This document shows, piece after piece, positions 53,723-63,084 of a DNA stretch of 64,000 nucleotides. Each line of letters opens with the position of its first letter. Position 1 is the first letter of the stretch. The translations under genes were made by a program, and so were the position numbers. The notes under the pieces were generated by a model. It was not told where the DNA came from. It saw nothing but the letters and a program-made list of their open reading frames with translations, and ran no database searches. Location of the stretch: NCBI RefSeq assembly GCF_026016445.1, contig NZ_CP096147.1:1462501-1526500 (forward strand). The letters are read 5' to 3'. The stretch is from Cognatishimia activa (GTDB taxonomy: Bacteria; Pseudomonadota; Alphaproteobacteria; Rhodobacterales; Rhodobacteraceae).

Positions 53723-54925
53723 TCATGCGACGATTTTTGCGCCCTTCGATCCGTGAGTGAGAATGGCCTTCAATTCTTCAAGCGCCATGGGTTTGTGGAA
53801 GAAAAATCCCTGCGCATATTGGCACCCGATCGCCCGCAGAAGGTCAACATCCTCTTGTGTCTCAAGCCCCTCAGCAATCACATCCACATCAAGCTCTCGC
53901 CCCAACCCAACCAGCAGCCGCACGATGCTGCGCGAAATCGCATTCCCCACCGCATCGCCAGCAAAGGCCCGATCTATTTTCAAGGCTGTCAGCGGCAGTG
54001 CCTTCAAATAACCAAGGTTCGAATAGCCTGTCCCGAAGTCATCAATGGAAATCCCGCAACCGAGTTTGCGCATATGGTCCAAATTGCGGCTAGCCTGTTC
54101 TGAATCCGGAACCAAGGCTGTTTCCGTCACCTCCAGCTTTACCTGACTTGGATCAAGCAGATTGATATCCAAAACGTGCTCGAGAAAGTCGACGAACCCT
54201 GAACGATCCACATCCTGCCCCGACACATTGATCGACGCAAAGAGTGGCATCTGCGCGAGCTCGGAAAGCTCACTTAAAGCGCTGGCTGCCTCCCAAAGCG
54301 CAAACTCTGTCAGCTTGCCAATCGACCCCATGGATTCCGCGACAGATATAAATCGATCCGGCGGCACCAACCCGTGGTCTGGATGTTGCCAGCGCATCAA
54401 GGCCTCAAATCCGCCAATTGTCCCATCATTTAAGTGCACAATGGGCTGATAGTTCATAAAAAACTGCCCGGACTTCAGCCCTTTCCCGATGTCGAGCTCA
54501 AACTTGAACTGCTCAATCAGCTCATCAGCATCCCGCAGAGTGCTCGGCGCGACGGGAGTTTTCGTTGCATCCAAGGCATTTGGTTGATTGATGCGGGATA
54601 CAAAATCGATGGTGGTTTCTACGCAAGACCGCAGGATCGGGTCCAACTCATTGTATTTCTGCAAGATATCCTCAGCAGATATCCGATAAAGCCGCGTATC
54701 CATCAGAGCCTCAACCGTAACCGCTCGCGGATTGCCGGTGAGAATCGATGTCTCCCCCAAAATGCTACCGGCCTTGCGGCGCTCACGATCAATACGCCGC
54801 CCGTCGACGTGGTCAAACAGCAGAATTTCACCGGATTCGACAACATATGCCGAGTCATTGGGATCCCCCTGCCGATAGAGGATTTCCCCCTTTTTCAAAT
54901 TCACTTCGACTACAGACAAAGCCAT
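53723..54925 (-). CDS. cyclic-nucleotide-binding domain fused to EAL phosphodiesterase
   Basis: 400 residues. Residues 1-115 form a cNMP-binding fold: LKKGEILYRQGDPNDSAYVVESGEILLFD, then RRKAGSILGETSILTGNPRAVTVEALMDTRLYRIS; the usual phosphate-binding arginine motif is only partly kept. Residues 150-395 form an EAL domain with the full catalytic set: EALMRWQHP, SINVSGQD, LEVTETAL, IDDFGTGYSNLGYLK, LKIDRAF, IAEGLE and GCQYAQGF. It should hydrolyse cyclic di-GMP. No membrane segment. Coupling of the ligand pocket to activity is inferred. Confidence 0.9.
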   Translation of the reverse strand: MALSVVEVNLKKGEILYRQGDPNDSAYVVESGEILLFDHVDGRRIDRERRKAGSILGETSILTGNPRAVTVEALMDTRLYRISAEDILQKYNELDPILRSCVETTIDFVSRINQPNALDATKTPVAPSTLRDADELIEQFKFELDIGKGLKSGQFFMNYQPIVHLNDGTIGGFEALMRWQHPDHGLVPPDRFISVAESMGSIGKLTEFALWEAASALSELSELAQMPLFASINVSGQDVDRSGFVDFLEHVLDINLLDPSQVKLEVTETALVPDSEQASRNLDHMRKLGCGISIDDFGTGYSNLGYLKALPLTALKIDRAFAGDAVGNAISRSIVRLLVGLGRELDVDVIAEGLETQEDVDLLRAIGCQYAQGFFFHKPMALEELKAILTHGSKGAKIVA

Positions 54926-55161
54926 TCAGCAACCCAAACCTACGCCACTTGGTCTGACTAATCAAAAGCTCCTAACCAGCTGTGAAACTTCCGATTTGGC
55001 GCCGCATTATCTTCGAACAATTTGAGACGCATTACGCCGGTTCCTTCGAATAAACATGAAAGCAACCATTTTGACCGATCACGCCAGAGCCGCTTACGGA
55101 GCTTCAAAAAATGCGTCATAAGCGATGCACGATATGAATCACTTTTGAAGGACATGATCCC

Positions 55162-56454
55162 ATGCATGACATCCGTGCGATCCGCGAAAATCCGGCAGCC
55201 TTTGATGCCGCCCTCTCCCGCCGTGGAGACGCGCCGATGTCATCTGAGCTTTTGGCGGTAGATGCAGAGCGCCGCGCCAAGATCACGGCGGCCGAACAGG
55301 CACAGGCGGATCAGAAGAAGGCGGCGAAAGAAGTTGGCGCGGCGAAAGCAAGCGGCAATGAGGCGGAATTTGAACGCCTGCGGGCACTGGTTGGCGATAA
55401 GAAAAACGAAGTCGCTGCCATGCAGAACGAAGCAAAAGAGCTTGATGCAAAGCTCACAGATATGCTCGCCCGCATCGCCAATGCGCCAGCGGATGACGTG
55501 CCAGATGGGGCTGATGAAGATGATAATGTTGAAGTCAGCAAATGGGGCGCACCTGCCAAGTTCACCTTTGATCCGAAAGAACACTATGAGATCGGCGGCG
55601 TTGCTGCATCGATGAACTTTGACACGGCGGCCAAAATCTCTGGCGCGCGCTTTGTCTATCTGAAGGGCGCCGTGGCGCGCATTCACCGTGCCTTGGCTCA
55701 GTTCATGATCAATACACACGTGGATGAGAACGGCCTGACCGAGATCAACACACCGGTTCTGGTGCGTGATGAAGCGATGTATGGCACTGATAAGTTGCCG
55801 AAATTCGCAGAAGACAGCTATCAGACCACTAATGGCTGGTGGTTGATTTCAACCTCTGAAATCCCTCTGACCTACTCTGTGGCGGGCGACGTACTGGACG
55901 CGCGTGATCTACCGATCCGTATGACAGCGCATTCGCTTTGCTTCCGTTCTGAGGCCGGTTCTGCCGGGCGTGATACTGCGGGGATGCTGCGTCAGCACCA
56001 GTTTGAGAAGGTCGAGATGGTGTCGATCACCCATCCAGATGAGTCTGACGCAGAACAGAAGCGCATGCTGAAATGCGCAGAAGGCATTTTGGAAGCGCTC
56101 GGTATTCCTTACCGCACTGTTGTGTTGTGCACCGGTGACATGGGCTTTGGCGCGCGCCGAACCTTCGACATCGAAGCATGGTTGCCGGGGCAAAACACCT
56201 ATCGTGAGATCAGCTCCGTTTCGACAACCGGTGACTTCCAAGCCCGTCGTATGAACGCGCGCTTCAAGCCCGCAGACGGCGGCAAGCCAGAGTACGTGCA
56301 CACGCTGAACGGTTCCGGCCTGGCTGTGGGCCGCTGCCTGATTGCTGTGCTTGAGAATGGGCAGCAAGAAGATGGCTCTGTCAAATTGCCAGACGTATTG
56401 GCCCCATATCTTGGCGGCAAAACGCTTCTGTCTGCGGACGGCGTACTGATCTAA
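55162..56454 (+). CDS. serS: serine-tRNA ligase
   Basis: 430 residues. [22 protein letters not shown] and a long coiled coil (about 30-110) form the tRNA-binding arm. Class II motifs are [25 protein letters not shown] and [19 protein letters not shown]. Charges tRNA-Ser. The start has GAAGGA ten bases upstream. No T-box is expected in this group. Confidence 0.97.
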   Translation: MHDIRAIRENPAAFDAALSRRGDAPMSSELLAVDAERRAKITAAEQAQADQKKAAKEVGAAKASGNEAEFERLRALVGDKKNEVAAMQNEAKELDAKLTDMLARIANAPADDVPDGADEDDNVEVSKWGAPAKFTFDPKEHYEIGGVAASMNFDTAAKISGARFVYLKGAVARIHRALAQFMINTHVDENGLTEINTPVLVRDEAMYGTDKLPKFAEDSYQTTNGWWLISTSEIPLTYSVAGDVLDARDLPIRMTAHSLCFRSEAGSAGRDTAGMLRQHQFEKVEMVSITHPDESDAEQKRMLKCAEGILEALGIPYRTVVLCTGDMGFGARRTFDIEAWLPGQNTYREISSVSTTGDFQARRMNARFKPADGGKPEYVHTLNGSGLAVGRCLIAVLENGQQEDGSVKLPDVLAPYLGGKTLLSADGVLI

Positions 56455-56455
56455 T

Positions 56456-56486
56456 AAAAAGGCCCGGCACTGACCGGGCCTTTTCT
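56456..56486 (+). terminator. intrinsic terminator of serS
   Basis: Stem AAAGGCCCGG/CCGGGCCTTT with a six-base loop and TTTTCTTTT, two bases after the stop codon. Confidence 0.9.
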
Positions 56487-56499
56487 TTTGAGGTCTCAG

Positions 56500-57465
56500 T
56501 TAAGCGGCAGCAAAAGTCACCATTTTTTCCGCGTCTTCATCCCAAAGCTTCCAGCCAAAACAGGCCACAGCTTCGCGGATCGAAATTTTCCGTGAATGCA
56601 GAAGCCCAGCATCTTCCAATCGCGCGTGGCAGTTCTGTAGATTGTAGTTTGGGATCATCGGATTGAGATGGTGCAAGTCGTGAAACCCGATATTTGCGGT
56701 CAACCAGTGATAAACCCGCCCAAAATCCAATACTGCCGAGCTTTCTGTCGCGGCAATTTGTGAGGTCAGCTCTGGTCTGCGCCCCCAATGTACATCTTCG
56801 AAATTATGCTCAACATAGGGAATGATCGCCCCGAAAGAGACGCCAATCCAGACTGATAAGAGTAGAACACAAAGACCGGTCACCCCTGCCCAATAATAGA
56901 TCAGACCATAGAAACCAAAGAACAGGAAATTGTGGATCAGCACGTCTTTCATAAAACCGCCCTTCAAGGTGTTTTTGGGAAAGCGGTGAAAGATCGCATA
57001 GACCAGAAACGGGCCGACTATGATCAGGGTAATTGGGCTGCGATAGAGGCGGTAGCACAGCCTCCTCCAAACAGGCAGCCCACGATACTCTTTGACCGTC
57101 AACACATTGATTTCAAAGGTATCTCGATGATCGAGATCCCCAACATGGCTATGATGAAGATTGTGGTTATAGCGGCCCACTGCAAAGGGTGTCAGTGTAA
57201 AGGGCGAGAGCAGTACACCAACCAGATCGTTAAGCCATCTTGGGGTGAGAAAACATCGATGCATGCAATCGTGCTGCAGCATATAAAGCCGAACCGCGGT
57301 TACTCCGCAGGCTGCCGCAGTCGGCAGTAGAATGAACCAGTGCTGTGCCTGTGTAATCGCCAGCCATAAAAATCCGAGATAGGCTGCTAATGTGCCGGCA
57401 AGCTGTTGAATTGATTTGTAACTATTCGGTACTCGATACTCCGCAATAATAGAGTGAAGCGTCAT
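56500..57465 (-). CDS. membrane fatty acid desaturase
   Basis: 321 residues with four or more hydrophobic segments. The three His boxes are LQHDCMHRCFL, YNHNLHHSHVG and GFHDLHHLNPMIPNYNLQ, which bind the di-iron centre. The type is close to acyl-lipid or ketocarotenoid-associated desaturases; substrate uncertain. It is convergent with serS and ends near the shared terminator. Confidence 0.88.
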   Translation of the reverse strand: MTLHSIIAEYRVPNSYKSIQQLAGTLAAYLGFLWLAITQAQHWFILLPTAAACGVTAVRLYMLQHDCMHRCFLTPRWLNDLVGVLLSPFTLTPFAVGRYNHNLHHSHVGDLDHRDTFEINVLTVKEYRGLPVWRRLCYRLYRSPITLIIVGPFLVYAIFHRFPKNTLKGGFMKDVLIHNFLFFGFYGLIYYWAGVTGLCVLLLSVWIGVSFGAIIPYVEHNFEDVHWGRRPELTSQIAATESSAVLDFGRVYHWLTANIGFHDLHHLNPMIPNYNLQNCHARLEDAGLLHSRKISIREAVACFGWKLWDEDAEKMVTFAAA

Positions 57466-57592
57466 GGTGTCCCCCGAAAATAAAGGCGCAGCTCTATTCT
57501 CGGAGGATTTTTCTTATCTGAAAGTTGCCCAAACCTGACTTGACAGGCGGCAAAACAACTCTCCCATGGGGCGAGTCACCCTAAAAATGAGA

Positions 57593-57829
57593 TTATTTTG
57601 GGAGCAGCTCAGCGTCCATTGCAGCTTTCAATTCATCCTCAGAAAGCTCACCGCTTTCATCGGTATCAAGCGCTACAAATTGTTCCTCAGACAGTTCTGA
57701 ATAGACGGCTTGCATTTCAGCGAGGCTGAAGCTGCCGTTGCCATCGGTGTCTTCTATGAGCACGTCTGCAATTGCAGTGCTAGCCAAACCCATCGCGGTC
57801 AGTGCGGCAAAAAGAACGATTTTTTTCAT
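57593..57829 (-). CDS. small secreted EF-hand protein
   Basis: 78 residues with a signal peptide (MKKIVLFAALTAMGLASTAIA). Two EF-hand loops, DTDGNGSFSLAE and DTDESGELSEDE, have the oxygen ligands for calcium in the right places. A periplasmic calcium-binding protein of unknown role. Together with the desaturase it is transcribed in the same direction, but its own promoter region (57830-58111) is likely. Confidence 0.88.
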   Translation of the reverse strand: MKKIVLFAALTAMGLASTAIADVLIEDTDGNGSFSLAEMQAVYSELSEEQFVALDTDESGELSEDELKAAMDAELLPK

Positions 57830-58075
57830 TTCTAAATCTCCTGATTTTCAAACGGGGCATCCCCGTGAGCTCAGGCATGACGGGTCTGATTTGAGGCCTC
57901 AACAGACCAAATCGCCTGCGCGATTTTCCGGCACAGCAGCGCCAAGTGCTTGCGGAAATTAGCCCAAAATCGCAGCCAGATTTGGCCGATGGGCCCTGGT
58001 AAAACCTGCCGATGGCAAAGCTTCGCCCAAAGATCGGCAAAACAAGACGCATGCCAACTCATTGGGCCAAAAAAG

Positions 58076-58105
58076 AAAAAACCCGCCGATGTTGGCGGGT
58101 TTTTC
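58076..58105 (-). terminator. intrinsic terminator of der
   Basis: Stem ACCCGCC/GGCGGGT (58081-58087 with 58094-58100) followed on the minus strand by six T. Lies just after the der stop codon. Confidence 0.88.
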
Positions 58106-58111
58106 GAAGTT

Positions 58112-59578
58112 TTATTTTTCGCGGATCGCGCGGGGTTTGAGGTGCTTTTTCAAAGCGCCCGCGTTTTTCTTGCGGCTGCCTTTGTAGGGGTTCTTATCTC
58201 CCTGCCCGCGCATCGTCAGGCGGATCGGTGTGCCCGGCATGTCAAAGTCTTCGCGCAGCCCGTTCACCAGATAGCGGTTATAACTCTCTGGGATCTTATC
58301 GGGATGGGAACACATAACGACAAATCCTGGCGGACGGCTTTTGGCCTGCGTCATGTAGCGTAGCTTGATGCGTTTGCCTTGTGGCGCGGGCGGCGGGTGC
58401 TGTTCTAGCATACCTGTCAGCCAGCGGTTCAGCTGAGCGGTTGGCACGCGGCGGTTCCAGACATCATAGGCGCGCATGATGGCGTCGTGCAGACGCTCCA
58501 TGCCACGACCAGTTTTGGCCGAGACCGTAATCAGCGGCGCGCCACGCAGCTGTGGTAGCAGTCGACCGAAGGCCTCTTTCAGGTTCTTCAGCTTTTCCTG
58601 CTTTTCGTCTTCGATGTCCCATTTGTTCACGGCAACAATTACCGCCCGCCCCTCGCGTTCCGCAAGGTCAGCGATGCGCAGGTCTTGTTGCTCAAACGGG
58701 ATCGCAGCATCCAGCAGCACGATGACGACTTCAGCGAATTTCACAGCGCGCAGACCGTCAGAGACAGAAAGCTTCTCAAGCTTTTCCTGCACCTTGGCCT
58801 TTTTGCGCATCCCGGCGGTATCAAAGATGCGCATCGGAACGCCGTTCCAATCCACGCGGGAGGAAATCGCATCGCGGGTAATGCCAGCCTCAGGACCAGT
58901 CAGCATTTTATCTTCGCCGAGAATCTGATTGATCAGCGTGGACTTACCAGCGTTCGGGCGGCCAATAATCGCAATCTGCAACGGCTTTTCGCGAGTTGGC
59001 ATAGGGACGGCTTCTTCATCCTCACCGTCCTCGTCTAAAGTCACGTCAATCAATGGGGTGTTATCTTCTTCGATCTTGGAGAACTTCTCCTCGAACGGCA
59101 GAAGCTGAACGAAGAGATCGTTCAATCCTTCACCGTGTTCCGCAGAAAGGCGAATTGGCTCACCAAGTCCCAAGGAATAGGCTTCGATCACACCAGCATC
59201 CGCTGCTGCGCCTTCGCCTTTGTTGGCGGCCAAAATCACATGGGCAGAGCGTTTGCGTAGGATTTCCGCGAAGATCAGGTCGGTTGGGGTCACACCTGCA
59301 CGCGCGTCGATCATGAAAAGACAAACGTCCGCCATATCAACAGCGCGTTCGGTCAGACGACGCATACGCCCTTGCAGGGAGTCATCTGTCGCATCTTCCA
59401 GACCGGCCGTATCAATCACGGTGAATTTCAGATCGCCAAGCTTCGCCTCGCCCTCGCGCAGATCGCGCGTGACGCCGGGCTGGTCGTCGACCAGCGCGAG
59501 CTTTTTGCCCACAAGACGGTTAAATAGCGTGGATTTGCCCACGTTTGGGCGCCCCACAATGGCGAGTGTGAAACTCAT
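58112..59578 (-). CDS. der: ribosome biogenesis GTPase Der (EngA)
   Basis: 488 residues with two consecutive G domains: [16 protein letters not shown] at about 8 and [16 protein letters not shown] at about 208. Switch motifs DTAGLED and [11 protein letters not shown] and the NKGE/NKWD specificity motifs are present. The KH-like C-terminal domain ([36 protein letters not shown]) ends with a basic tail. It helps 50S assembly. Downstream gene of the TPR-bamB-der group. Confidence 0.97.
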   Translation of the reverse strand: MSFTLAIVGRPNVGKSTLFNRLVGKKLALVDDQPGVTRDLREGEAKLGDLKFTVIDTAGLEDATDDSLQGRMRRLTERAVDMADVCLFMIDARAGVTPTDLIFAEILRKRSAHVILAANKGEGAAADAGVIEAYSLGLGEPIRLSAEHGEGLNDLFVQLLPFEEKFSKIEEDNTPLIDVTLDEDGEDEEAVPMPTREKPLQIAIIGRPNAGKSTLINQILGEDKMLTGPEAGITRDAISSRVDWNGVPMRIFDTAGMRKKAKVQEKLEKLSVSDGLRAVKFAEVVIVLLDAAIPFEQQDLRIADLAEREGRAVIVAVNKWDIEDEKQEKLKNLKEAFGRLLPQLRGAPLITVSAKTGRGMERLHDAIMRAYDVWNRRVPTAQLNRWLTGMLEQHPPPAPQGKRIKLRYMTQAKSRPPGFVVMCSHPDKIPESYNRYLVNGLREDFDMPGTPIRLTMRGQGDKNPYKGSRKKNAGALKKHLKPRAIREK

Positions 59579-59625
59579 AAGTCTCTCCAGAGAATCCGAA
59601 GATGCCGCATTACAGCAATTTTAAA

Positions 59626-60930
59626 TCAACGGAAAGCGAGCAATTCGCCTTTTTTGTTGACCACATAAAGCGTGTTGCCAGCAACCACAGGGTTTGAAGA
59701 CGCGCCATGTGGCAACTCAACAGAGCGGTGCAACTCGCCAGACGTTGGATCAAACGCATTCAATGTGCCATCAGATGACGCCACCCAAAGCCAGCCGCCT
59801 GCGATCACAGGACCATAGTGGCCATAGCGACGCACTTGGCGTTTTGGTTTTGGTTTGATGAAATCAGGCAGGCGTTTCGCCCAGATGGTCTCACCTGTTC
59901 CTGCTTCCAAACGCACAAGCTGGTTTTGCTCATTCACAAGGAAGATCGAGTCCCCAGCAGGCCAAACCGGACCAAGAGAGCCTTCTTCCACGGTCCATTT
60001 GCGTTCACCAGTGTCGACATCAAGTGCCACAAGACGACCGGAGTGGTTTCCCACGTAGATGGTTTTACCGGAAACAACAGGATCACCGGAGATGTCACCA
60101 ACAGTCGACAGCGCACGACCTACGCGGCCACCTTGCACGCCGGCATCCCAGAAGCGCAGACCACCTTTGCGGAAGGCGGCTTGGACTTCACCAGAGCCGA
60201 AACCAAAGACCACAAATTTATCTGTCACGGCCGGTGCAGAGGGCACCTGCAGGTTATTCACATCAGGGGTCGAAGACAGTTGCCACTCGATACGACCCGT
60301 GTCGGCATCAAGTGCCCAAGCGAGATCATCACCTGAAATCACATAGACCAGCCCGCCAAATACTGTTGGTGCGCCGCTGCCGGTCGCGCCCAAGCGCTGC
60401 TCCCAAAGCACCTCGCCAGAGGCCGGATCAAGCGCCAGTAGACGCCCAAAGCCGTTGGTCACAAAAAGCTTGCCCTCGGCAAGAGCCAGACCACCACCGG
60501 AAGCATCGTTGGATTTGTCCCCGGCCGGGGTCATGTCCAAAGACCAAAGGCGCGCACCAGCAGTGCTGGTCGCAACCAATGTCGCGGCGCTGTCGATGGT
60601 AAAGATGCGCCCATCAGCAATCACAGGATCGGTCGAAATTCGTTGACGACGGCCTTCGCCCTCGCCGATATCAGCCGACCAAGCAAGATTAGGCGCGGTT
60701 GCCAATGCCGGATGCGCTGTGCGGAATTTCTGCGTGCCGTGACGGTGTGTCCAGGCGCTGTTGCTGGATTGAGCAGCCAAACGAATGGCACGGGTCTCAG
60801 ACGGTAATTCAAGCTGTGGTATTTCGCCACGCAGCTCTTCTCGTTCGCCCTGTAAAATGACCTCGCGATCAGCACAGGCGCTCAATAGAGCTGCCACCGC
60901 TGCCGCGATAATCCAATTCCGTTGTGCCAC
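59626..60930 (-). CDS. bamB: outer-membrane assembly lipoprotein BamB-like (PQQ repeats)
   Basis: 434 residues with a lipoprotein signal (AVAALLSACADRE; Cys at 19). Beta-propeller repeats recur: GRIFTIDSAATLVATSTAGARLWSLDM, GKLFVTNGFGRLLALDPASGEVLWEQRLG, LVYVISGDDLAWALDADTGRIEWQL and GKTIYVGNHSGRLVALDVDTGERKW. It belongs to the BAM complex. Sits between TPR and der, the usual alphaproteobacterial order. Confidence 0.92.
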   Translation of the reverse strand: MAQRNWIIAAAVAALLSACADREVILQGEREELRGEIPQLELPSETRAIRLAAQSSNSAWTHRHGTQKFRTAHPALATAPNLAWSADIGEGEGRRQRISTDPVIADGRIFTIDSAATLVATSTAGARLWSLDMTPAGDKSNDASGGGLALAEGKLFVTNGFGRLLALDPASGEVLWEQRLGATGSGAPTVFGGLVYVISGDDLAWALDADTGRIEWQLSSTPDVNNLQVPSAPAVTDKFVVFGFGSGEVQAAFRKGGLRFWDAGVQGGRVGRALSTVGDISGDPVVSGKTIYVGNHSGRLVALDVDTGERKWTVEEGSLGPVWPAGDSIFLVNEQNQLVRLEAGTGETIWAKRLPDFIKPKPKRQVRRYGHYGPVIAGGWLWVASSDGTLNAFDPTSGELHRSVELPHGASSNPVVAGNTLYVVNKKGELLAFR

Positions 60931-60953
60931 TGCCCTGCCCTCCGGTTGTTCTT

Positions 60954-61661
60954 TTACTGCGCTGCTGGCAGTGAAGGCAGAGTTTCTGGCTCTCCACCCA
61001 GCGCCACAATCAACTGAGATGCGCGCTGACGCAAGCCCGCCGTTGCCTCGGCATCAAGAATGATGGCCTGCAAACGCTCAATCGCGGCTTCTGCATTGCC
61101 CGCTTCGACATCCAGAAGAGCAATTTGCTCAGATGCAATCAAAGACAGAGAACCACCCGGCTGAGCCAGAGCTTCCAGTCGAGAGCGACGTTCATCCAAG
61201 GCGAGGCTGTCGCCTGCCAGCATCAGCGCCTTCAGCTCTGCAATATCCTTGTAGATTTGTGAGGTTTCAGGTGCCGTATTGAGGAAGGCATCAAGCGTTG
61301 CTGCTGCTTTTGCATTGTCGCCAGCCGTAACCTGTTCAGAACTCAGCAGGAACTGACGGATGACTTCTGCTTCGGAAACTTCAAGCGTCGCACCCTCTAG
61401 GGCTGAAACGCGTGCTTCACTCTCGTTTTCATTCAACGCATTCAGAAGTGCATCGCCGGTCGCCTGAGCTGCAGATGATATCTGCGCCTTGCGGTATTCA
61501 TTGTAGCTTGCGCCACCCACAATCAACACAACTGCGGTGACAGCAATCCAGCCATATTTGCGGAAATAGCCATAGAGTTGATCACGGCGGACCTCTTCGG
61601 AGACCTCATCAATAAAACTGTCGGTATCGCTCACAGCAGTATCCTCAATAATTTCCGACAC
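60954..61661 (-). CDS. membrane-anchored TPR protein, YfgM-like
   Basis: 235 residues. One membrane helix (YGWIAVTAVVLIVGGASYNEY) near residue 40 and a periplasmic helical repeat region follow (FLNTAPETSQIYKDIAELKALMLAGDSLALDERRSRLEALAQ...). The layout and position before bamB match YfgM/TMEM-type proteins that work with SecYEG and periplasmic chaperones. Repeats are weak. Function by likeness only. Confidence 0.82.
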   Translation of the reverse strand: MSEIIEDTAVSDTDSFIDEVSEEVRRDQLYGYFRKYGWIAVTAVVLIVGGASYNEYRKAQISSAAQATGDALLNALNENESEARVSALEGATLEVSEAEVIRQFLLSSEQVTAGDNAKAAATLDAFLNTAPETSQIYKDIAELKALMLAGDSLALDERRSRLEALAQPGGSLSLIASEQIALLDVEAGNAEAAIERLQAIILDAEATAGLRQRASQLIVALGGEPETLPSLPAAQ

Positions 61662-61842
61662 TCTTAACGCGTCGATTTAACACTGCCAAGTCAAAGCCAC
61701 GATCCGGGCGAAAGCTTGCAGAAAGGCAACGTTGAAACTAAACTAAACCGGACGGTTCAGAAATTTGCGGCTGCCCTATTGCAATTTCGGCTCAACTTTC
61801 TACCTCCAAACACAAACGCGTGAACATTAAGGCTACTCAACA

Positions 61843-63084
61843 ATGAGACTTGTCCCGATCATCATTGCCGTAATTGTAGCGGCATTTATGTATTTCTTCG
61901 TTATCGAGCGCGACTCGCTTCTGGCATTTGCCGCTTCAGAGGACGCAGCTGCTGACGCGACGGTTGTAGAAGTGCCTGAAGAAGCCGCTCCGGCATCAGA
62001 TGTTGTCCGTGTTGTGGCCGTTCACTCGACCGCCCGTGTGATTGACAGTGCAGTTGTTGTGCGCGGTGAAACCGAAGCAGAGCGTCAACTGGACGTATTG
62101 GCAGAAACATCCGGTTTGGTAACCTCTCAACCACTTCGCAAAGGCGCCTTTGTAGAACAAGACCAGATCATCTGCCAAATCGATCCGGGCACTCGCCCAG
62201 CCACTCTTGCAGAAGCGCAGGCGCGTTTGATCGAAGCGAATGCTGGTGTTCCAACTGCAATGGCCCGCGTTGATGAGGCCAAAGCGCGTTTAGAAGAAGC
62301 CAAGATCAACGACAATGCGGCGTCTAAACTGTCACAAGACGGCTTCGCCTCTGAAACACGCGTTGCCTCCACACAGGCGGCTGTACGCGCAGCTGAGGCA
62401 GCCCTTTCCGCTGCAGTCTCCGGTCTGGACAGCGCTCAGGCAGGCATTCAAGCCGCTGAGGCTCGTGTGGCGAGCGCACAGAAAGAAATTGATCGCCTGA
62501 CCGTCCGTGCTCCTTTCGCGGGCCTTTTGGAATCCGATGCAGCGGAATTCGGCAGCCTCCTGCAGGCGCAGGGTCCAAATGGCGCGCATTGCGCGACCAT
62601 CATTAAGCTTGATCCAATCAAACTTGTTGGCTTTGTGCCAGAGACCGAAGTCAATCGTGTTGAACTCGGTGCCCTAGGTGGCGCGCGTCTGGCAAGCGGC
62701 GAGCAAGTCCGCGGCACAGTGACCTTCATCTCGCGCGCGGCGGATCCAAACACCCGCACGTTCCGCGTCGAATTGGAAGTGCCAAACAAAGATCTGAAAA
62801 TCCGCGACGGTCAGACCGCTGAAATCATTATCGCAGCAGAAGGCAAAGCCGCACACCTGCTGCCTCAGTCCGCGCTGACCTTGAACGACGAAGGCGCATT
62901 GGGCGTTCGCGTTGTCACCAAAGACAGCGAGGCTGATTTCGTGCCCGTATCTGTTCTGCGCGACACAACAGACGGCATCTGGCTTGATGGTCTGCCTGAA
63001 AAGGCCGACGTCATCATCATCGGGCAAGAATACGTGATTGCTGGCGTCCCAGTTGAGGCATCCTATCAGGAGACCAATGAATGA
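61843..63084 (+). CDS. RND efflux periplasmic adaptor (membrane fusion protein)
   Basis: 413 residues with an N-terminal anchor (LVPIIIAVIVAAFMYFFVI). Lipoyl half-motifs TSGLVTSQPLRKGAFVEQDQIICQIDPGTR and RLTVRAPFAGLLESDAAEFGSLLQAQGPNG are separated by a coiled-coil hairpin (LIEANAGVPTAMARVDEAKARLEEAK...). The barrel domain ends in FRVELEVPNKDLKIRDGQTAEIII. It links the pump to an outer-membrane channel. Overlaps the pump gene by four bases. Confidence 0.94.
   Translation: MRLVPIIIAVIVAAFMYFFVIERDSLLAFAASEDAAADATVVEVPEEAAPASDVVRVVAVHSTARVIDSAVVVRGETEAERQLDVLAETSGLVTSQPLRKGAFVEQDQIICQIDPGTRPATLAEAQARLIEANAGVPTAMARVDEAKARLEEAKINDNAASKLSQDGFASETRVASTQAAVRAAEAALSAAVSGLDSAQAGIQAAEARVASAQKEIDRLTVRAPFAGLLESDAAEFGSLLQAQGPNGAHCATIIKLDPIKLVGFVPETEVNRVELGALGGARLASGEQVRGTVTFISRAADPNTRTFRVELEVPNKDLKIRDGQTAEIIIAAEGKAAHLLPQSALTLNDEGALGVRVVTKDSEADFVPVSVLRDTTDGIWLDGLPEKADVIIIGQEYVIAGVPVEASYQETNE

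Noticed and set aside
54926..55161. Riboswitch or T-box in front of serS
   Set aside because: No T-box sequence or specifier loop visible, and T-boxes are not expected in this group.
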